Shown here piece after piece: positions 6,181 through 9,325 of a DNA stretch of 9,325 nucleotides. Source of the stretch: Oscillospiraceae bacterium (GTDB taxonomy: Bacteria > Bacillota_A > Clostridia > Oscillospirales > Oscillospiraceae); contig JAFTKA010000028.1 in assembly GCA_017456105.1 (NCBI GenBank), positions 1-9,325 on the forward strand, in the 5' to 3' direction. The notes under the pieces are model-generated. The model did not search any database, was not told where the DNA came from, and worked only from the letters and a program-made list of their open reading frames with translations. Numbering within the stretch: the first letter of the stretch is position 1; each line of letters begins with the position of its first letter. The position numbers and the translations under genes were made by a program.

Positions 6181-7602
6181 TCAACCACAATCCGCAAGGG
6201 AAAGGGGCTTGATCTTCTTGCGGTAGATCCGCAGGAAAAACAGGATCGCCATGGTGGTGCTGGCAAGCTCCGCAAGGGGGAAGGCCCACCAGACGTGATC
6301 TACCTGCCCAGTCAGACTCAAAAGCCAGGCCGCAGGCACAAGCACCACCAGCTGTCGGCACAGTGAAATGATCGTGGAGTAAATACCCGTGCCCAGAGCC
6401 TGAAAGCTGGCACTGAGGATAATGCCGACGGCGGCCAGGGGGAAGTGGATACTGACGATCCTGAGAGCCTTTATGCCCAGCTGCATAAAAAGCTCAGAGC
6501 TTTCTCCGGAGGAGAAGAAGCCCATAAACACGTGGGGGAACAGTTGGAACGCCGTAAGGCCGATGAGCATAATGACCATGGCGAAGCAAAGGGCGTATTT
6601 CAGATTACCGGTAACCCGCTTGGGCTGTCTGGCACCGTAGTTATAGGCCACGATGGAAACCGAAGCGTTGTTAATGCCCAAAACCGGCATCAGGAAGAAG
6701 CTTTGCAGCTTAAAGTAAATGCCGAACACCGCAGCGGCAGTCTCACCTAACGCCCGGAAGCCCAGGAAGATCTGGTTCATAGAGAAGTTCATCACCGAGC
6801 CGATGGCCATCATAATAATGGAGGGGATACCCACCGTCAGGATCTTCTTGCAGATCTCCCAGCGGGGCATAATGGCCTTCAGGGAGAACTGCACGTCCTT
6901 ATTACAGGTCAGATTAAAGATCACCGCTAGAATGGCAGCCACCCACTGGCCGATGACCGTAGCCACCGCCGCACCGGCAATGCCCATGGGGGCGATCCCC
7001 AAAGACTCTGAGCCAAAAATGAATAACGGGTCAAGGACAATATTCAGGACCGCACCGGTACCCTGTGTAAACAGGGTGAAAATGGTCCGACCGGAGGCCT
7101 GCAGCAGCCGCTCACCCATAATTTCTACAAAAATACCTGCACCGAAGATCGTGCAAATGGCCACATAGGAAGCACCGCCGTTGACAGTAGCCTCCACATT
7201 GGACTGCATGGCAAAATAGGGCTCAGCCCCAAAGAAACCAAAAACCATAAAAAGAGCGATCGACAGAAACATCAGGAAAATGCCGTTGCCGGCGGCCTGA
7301 TTGGCTTTGTCCTGCCTGCCCTGACCCAAGGATTTACTCAAAAGGGCGTTGACACCCACGGCGATACCGGTGGAAAAGCCGATCTGCAGATGCTGAATGG
7401 GGAAGGCCAGAGAAAGGGCGGTAACGGCACTTTCCGCATGCTCGGGGATTTGGGAAACATACCAGCTGTCCACCACATTATAGAAGGCCTGTACCAACAT
7501 AGACATAATCAGGGGCAGAGCCATAGTAAACAGAAGCCGGCCCACAGGCATGGACCGCAGTTTGTTCTCCCGCAGGTCGGGAGCGGTTTTTGTAAGTGCC
7601 AT
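6181..7602 (-). CDS. MATE family multidrug/toxin efflux transporter
   Basis: This is a 473-residue, very hydrophobic protein of the length and pattern expected for 12 transmembrane helices in two homologous six-helix halves. The N-terminal half shows PVGRLLFTMALPLIMSMLVQ (19-38), VVDSWYV (43-49) and VGVNALLSKSLGQG (82-95). The first-half end shows NIVLDPLFIF (187-196). The second half repeats the pattern from VGIPSIIMMA (257-266), with VSIVAYNYGAR (315-325). These features match the clostridial MepA-like branch of MATE transporters. MATE proteins export cationic drugs, dyes or metabolites across the cytoplasmic membrane in exchange for Na+ or H+. The substrate here is unknown. ATG 7602 has GCGAGGA upstream. 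The gene is transcribed alone, divergently from the dCMP deaminase gene. There is no adjacent MarR/TetR-type regulator in the window. Confidence 0.95.
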   Translation of the reverse strand: MALTKTAPDLRENKLRSMPVGRLLFTMALPLIMSMLVQAFYNVVDSWYVSQIPEHAESAVTALSLAFPIQHLQIGFSTGIAVGVNALLSKSLGQGRQDKANQAAGNGIFLMFLSIALFMVFGFFGAEPYFAMQSNVEATVNGGASYVAICTIFGAGIFVEIMGERLLQASGRTIFTLFTQGTGAVLNIVLDPLFIFGSESLGIAPMGIAGAAVATVIGQWVAAILAVIFNLTCNKDVQFSLKAIMPRWEICKKILTVGIPSIIMMAIGSVMNFSMNQIFLGFRALGETAAAVFGIYFKLQSFFLMPVLGINNASVSIVAYNYGARQPKRVTGNLKYALCFAMVIMLIGLTAFQLFPHVFMGFFSSGESSELFMQLGIKALRIVSIHFPLAAVGIILSASFQALGTGIYSTIISLCRQLVVLVPAAWLLSLTGQVDHVWWAFPLAELASTTMAILFFLRIYRKKIKPLSLADCG

Positions 7603-7635
7603 AGAAAAATCCTCGCAAAAAATGATAACTTAGAC

Positions 7636-7664
7636 ATTATAGTGTAAAAAGCCGTCAAATGCAA
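7636..7664 (-). promoter_or_regulatory. Probable promoter of the MATE transporter gene
   Basis: On the minus strand a perfect TATAAT (7641-7636) lies 33 nt upstream of the MATE start codon. The best-spaced -35 candidate is TTGCAT (7664-7659, 3 of 6 matches) with 17 nt between. A better match, TTGACG (7658-7653), is only 11 nt away, which is too close. The -10 is convincing and the -35 is weak, which would suit a promoter that needs an activator. Confidence 0.6.
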
Positions 7665-7674
7665 GGTGTAAATG

Positions 7675-7703
7675 TTGACTTTTAGTTGGGTGTTTGATAT
7701 GCT
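7675..7703 (+). promoter_or_regulatory. Promoter of the dCMP deaminase gene (extended -10)
   Basis: TTGACT at 7675-7680 (5 of 6 matches) is followed by a 17-nt spacer and TATGCT at 7698-7703. A TG at 7695-7696 forms an extended -10 (TGATATGCT). The leader is A-rich and runs to the GGAGG ribosome binding site at 7730-7734. Only 10 bp separate this -35 from the MATE -35 on the other strand. Confidence 0.75.
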
Positions 7704-7741
7704 AAACAAAGTAAAAATAAAATAAAAACGGAGGTTTTCTT

Positions 7742-8233
7742 ATGAAACGCACCGATTACATCAGCTGGGACGAATATTTTATGGGGGTTGCCATGCTGGC
7801 TGCCCGCAGAAGCAAGGACCCCAGTACACAGGTAGGTGCCTGTATCGTATCTTCCGACAATATCATCATCTCCACCGGCTATAACGGTATGCCCAAGGGC
7901 TGCTCCGACGACGAATTCCCCTGGGACAGAGAGGGCGTTGAGACCAAGTACCCCTTCGTGGTCCACGCAGAGCTGAACGCGATCCTGAACGCCAACGGCC
8001 GGGACTTAAGGGGCAGCCGTCTGTATGTGGCACTGTTTCCCTGTAATGAATGTGCCAAGGCCATTATCCAGAGCGGCGTAAAGGAGATCTTCTACTTATC
8101 CGATAAGTACGCCACCACCCCCACCACCCTGGCTTCCAAGAGAATGCTGGACGCAGCCGGTGTCAAGTACACCCAGCTTCGTCCCAACACAAAATCCATC
8201 ACTCTGGATTTTGTACCGGAAGAGGAAAAATAA
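7742..8233 (+). CDS. dCMP deaminase (deoxycytidylate deaminase)
   Basis: This 163-residue cytosolic enzyme should convert dCMP to dUMP, the substrate of thymidylate synthase. The zinc site of the cytidine/deoxycytidylate deaminase fold is intact. HAE gives H75 and the proton-shuttling E77, and PCNEC gives C101 and C104. RSKDPSTQVGACIV (23-36), GYNGMPKGCSDD (46-57) and TKYPFVVHAELNAI (68-81) closely resemble the full-length dCMP deaminases of animals and T-even phages, including the GYNG stretch linked to allosteric nucleotide binding. The shorter ComEB-type bacterial enzymes differ here. ATG 7742 has GGAGG 7 nt upstream. The gene has its own promoter and a strong terminator and so is monocistronic. 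It may be related in function to the yfbR-type nucleotidase of the window, since both use dCMP/dUMP. Confidence 0.94.
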   Translation: MKRTDYISWDEYFMGVAMLAARRSKDPSTQVGACIVSSDNIIISTGYNGMPKGCSDDEFPWDREGVETKYPFVVHAELNAILNANGRDLRGSRLYVALFPCNECAKAIIQSGVKEIFYLSDKYATTPTTLASKRMLDAAGVKYTQLRPNTKSITLDFVPEEEK

Positions 8234-8234
8234 A

Positions 8235-8268
8235 AAAATAGTGGTGCGAAAATCGCACCACTATTTTC
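8235..8268 (+). terminator. Rho-independent terminator of the dCMP deaminase gene
   Basis: A 15-bp perfect stem, AAAATAGTGGTGCGA (8235-8249) with TCGCACCACTATTTT (8253-8267), has an AAA loop. It starts 2 nt after the stop codon and is followed by TTTTCTTGC. The A run before the stem gives a T run on the other strand too, although no gene converges from the right. Confidence 0.93.
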
Positions 8269-8297
8269 TTGCTTTTGGGAAAAAACCGTGATATAGT
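8269..8297 (+). promoter_or_regulatory. Promoter of the lipoprotein gene (extended -10)
   Basis: TTGCTT at 8269-8274 is followed by a 17-nt spacer and TATAGT at 8292-8297 (5 of 6 matches). TGA directly in front gives an extended -10 (TGATATAGT). It begins at the foot of the preceding terminator and lies 33 nt before the start codon. Confidence 0.7.
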
Positions 8298-8330
8298 AAA
8301 ACGGATATTGAAAAAAGGGAGGACCTTTTG

Positions 8331-9317
8331 ATGAACAGAAGAACAGGCAAGCGGATTTTGACCGCTGTGATTGCCTTGGTACTGGCGGTTGGCTGCCTTG
8401 CCGGCTGCGGTGAAGAGAATTTGGAAAGAACCTATGAAGAGCTGGATACCATGATGGCAAAGCAGCCCGTGGTGGTTACCGGCTATAAGCTGAGCCGCTG
8501 GGAGACTGCCGATAACAGCGGTCCCTTGCTGCAGCCCCTGCTGCAGAACAACAGCGAAAAGGCTATTAAGAGCATTGAACTGGCCATCGCTATGTGGGAC
8601 GCCCAGGGTCAGACAGTGAAGGTGATCTTCGACGATGGCACTATGAATACCGCCAACGTGGCCAAGGTTACATATGATGACTGCAACTTTGCCGCCGGCG
8701 GCACCTACGGTGATAAGATCGGCCTGGCACTGAGCGAAAAGAGCGTTTTGCCGGAGCGGATCCAGGCAGTGCCTGTCAAGTGGACCTATGAAGACGGCAC
8801 CACGGAGGAAAACGCCGGCTATAAATACTGGGTCCATAAGTATCAGAATCAGCCCAATGCCCGTGAGGATCTGGCAAATCCCCAGTTTGCGGTGGTCTTG
8901 AACCTGACGGAGGAAGAGCTGACTCAGGAGCTGAAAAAGCAGCCCCTGGTGGTAACGGCCTGCGAGCTGGGTCAGTGGGAGCAGGGCGATCTTCTGTGTG
9001 CCACAGTGAAGAATAACGGTGAAGCCACCATTAAGAGCATGCTGTTGGCCTTTGCTACCTTTGACGCAGAGGGCAACCCCGTCTGCATTACCTGGAGCGA
9101 CGGACAGAAGGCAGAGTCCAATGTGGTGAAGATCCGCATGAAGGACCTTGCCCTGGCTTACGGTGGCGAGTACGGTGCCGATAAGGGCATTGGTTTGCAC
9201 GCAGACAGCGACAAGGTCGCCTCCTTCCTGGCGATCCCCTATTACTACGAGGACATTGACGGAAACACCTGGGAAAACCCCCTGTATGAAAGCTGGCTTG
9301 CCCTGTATAAAGGATAA
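8331..9317 (+). CDS. Secreted lipoprotein with two tandem copies of an uncharacterised domain
   Basis: This is a 328-residue protein of unknown function. The N terminus is a lipoprotein signal: NRRTGKR positive residues, a hydrophobic stretch at 9-22, then lipobox LAGC with the lipidated cysteine at 26. The mature protein should be anchored on the outer face of the membrane. The rest is an internal duplication. Residues 34-171 and 193-327 align with constant offset 159 at the start, for example YEELDTMMAKQPVVVT with EEELTQELKKQPLVVT. NNSEKAIKSIELA.AMWDAQG likewise matches NNGEATIKSMLLAFATFDAEG. Alternating short strands and the N-N-G/S...D-x-x-G pattern suggest beta-sandwich domains, loosely like FxLyD-type extracellular modules. 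I cannot confirm any named family. ATG 8331 was chosen over TTG 8328 because GGGAGGA is 7 nt upstream. The stop TAA is followed at once by a second TAA. Confidence 0.85.
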   Translation: MNRRTGKRILTAVIALVLAVGCLAGCGEENLERTYEELDTMMAKQPVVVTGYKLSRWETADNSGPLLQPLLQNNSEKAIKSIELAIAMWDAQGQTVKVIFDDGTMNTANVAKVTYDDCNFAAGGTYGDKIGLALSEKSVLPERIQAVPVKWTYEDGTTEENAGYKYWVHKYQNQPNAREDLANPQFAVVLNLTEEELTQELKKQPLVVTACELGQWEQGDLLCATVKNNGEATIKSMLLAFATFDAEGNPVCITWSDGQKAESNVVKIRMKDLALAYGGEYGADKGIGLHADSDKVASFLAIPYYYEDIDGNTWENPLYESWLALYKG

Positions 9318-9325
9318 TAAAAAAA

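Noticed and set aside
8199..9200. Open frame of about 333 codons on the minus strand opposite the lipoprotein gene
   Set aside because: It runs through the terminator and promoter between two plus-strand genes. The plus-strand frame has a lipoprotein signal, a strong ribosome binding site and an internal domain duplication, so the minus frame is a shadow.

Overview
This window looks like chromosomal DNA from a Bacillota (Firmicutes) bacterium of class Clostridia, most likely an Oscillospirales-type gut anaerobe. The pointers are the dnaK-dnaJ order, strong GGAGG ribosome binding sites, a DnaD-domain protein paired with a DnaC/DnaI-like helicase loader, a moderately GC-rich composition, and a palindromic intergenic repeat with ATTGC/GCAAT arms. 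The species cannot be named from the sequence alone. Nearly all of the window is ordinary housekeeping DNA. I found no phage, IS transposase, CRISPR array, toxin-antitoxin pair or RNA gene.

Layout. (1) 1-1645, plus strand: the 3' end of dnaK, an intrinsic-terminator-like hairpin, then complete dnaJ and its own terminator. (2) 1675-2681, plus strand: a separate promoter and an AEC-family (auxin efflux carrier-like) permease, ending at a bidirectional terminator. (3) 5859 down to 2714, minus strand: a tight four-gene operon behind a near-consensus promoter. Its order is DnaD-domain primosome protein, DnaC/DnaI-like helicase loader, HAD phosphatase (phosphoglycolate phosphatase-like, TTG start), and YfbR-type 5'-deoxynucleotidase. 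The genes are 1-3 nt apart or overlap. (4) About 5860-6180: a gene-free, highly structured stretch holding an imperfect inverted-repeat element around a perfect 18-bp palindrome. (5) 7602-6181, minus strand: a MATE-family efflux transporter. (6) 7742-8233, plus strand: a dCMP deaminase divergent from the MATE gene, with back-to-back promoters and a strong terminator. (7) 8331-9317, plus strand: a secreted lipoprotein of unknown function made of two tandem copies of one domain.

How the genes may work together. DnaK/DnaJ form a chaperone pair. The minus operon links loading of the replicative helicase to two phosphohydrolases, one of which (YfbR) acts on deoxynucleoside monophosphates. The dCMP deaminase converts dCMP to dUMP, so it and YfbR draw on the same dCMP/dUMP pool from separate transcription units. 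That link is inferred from family knowledge. The most uncharacterised items are the duplicated-domain lipoprotein and the 5860-6180 repeat region. I do not see convincing evidence of a wholly new multi-gene system.
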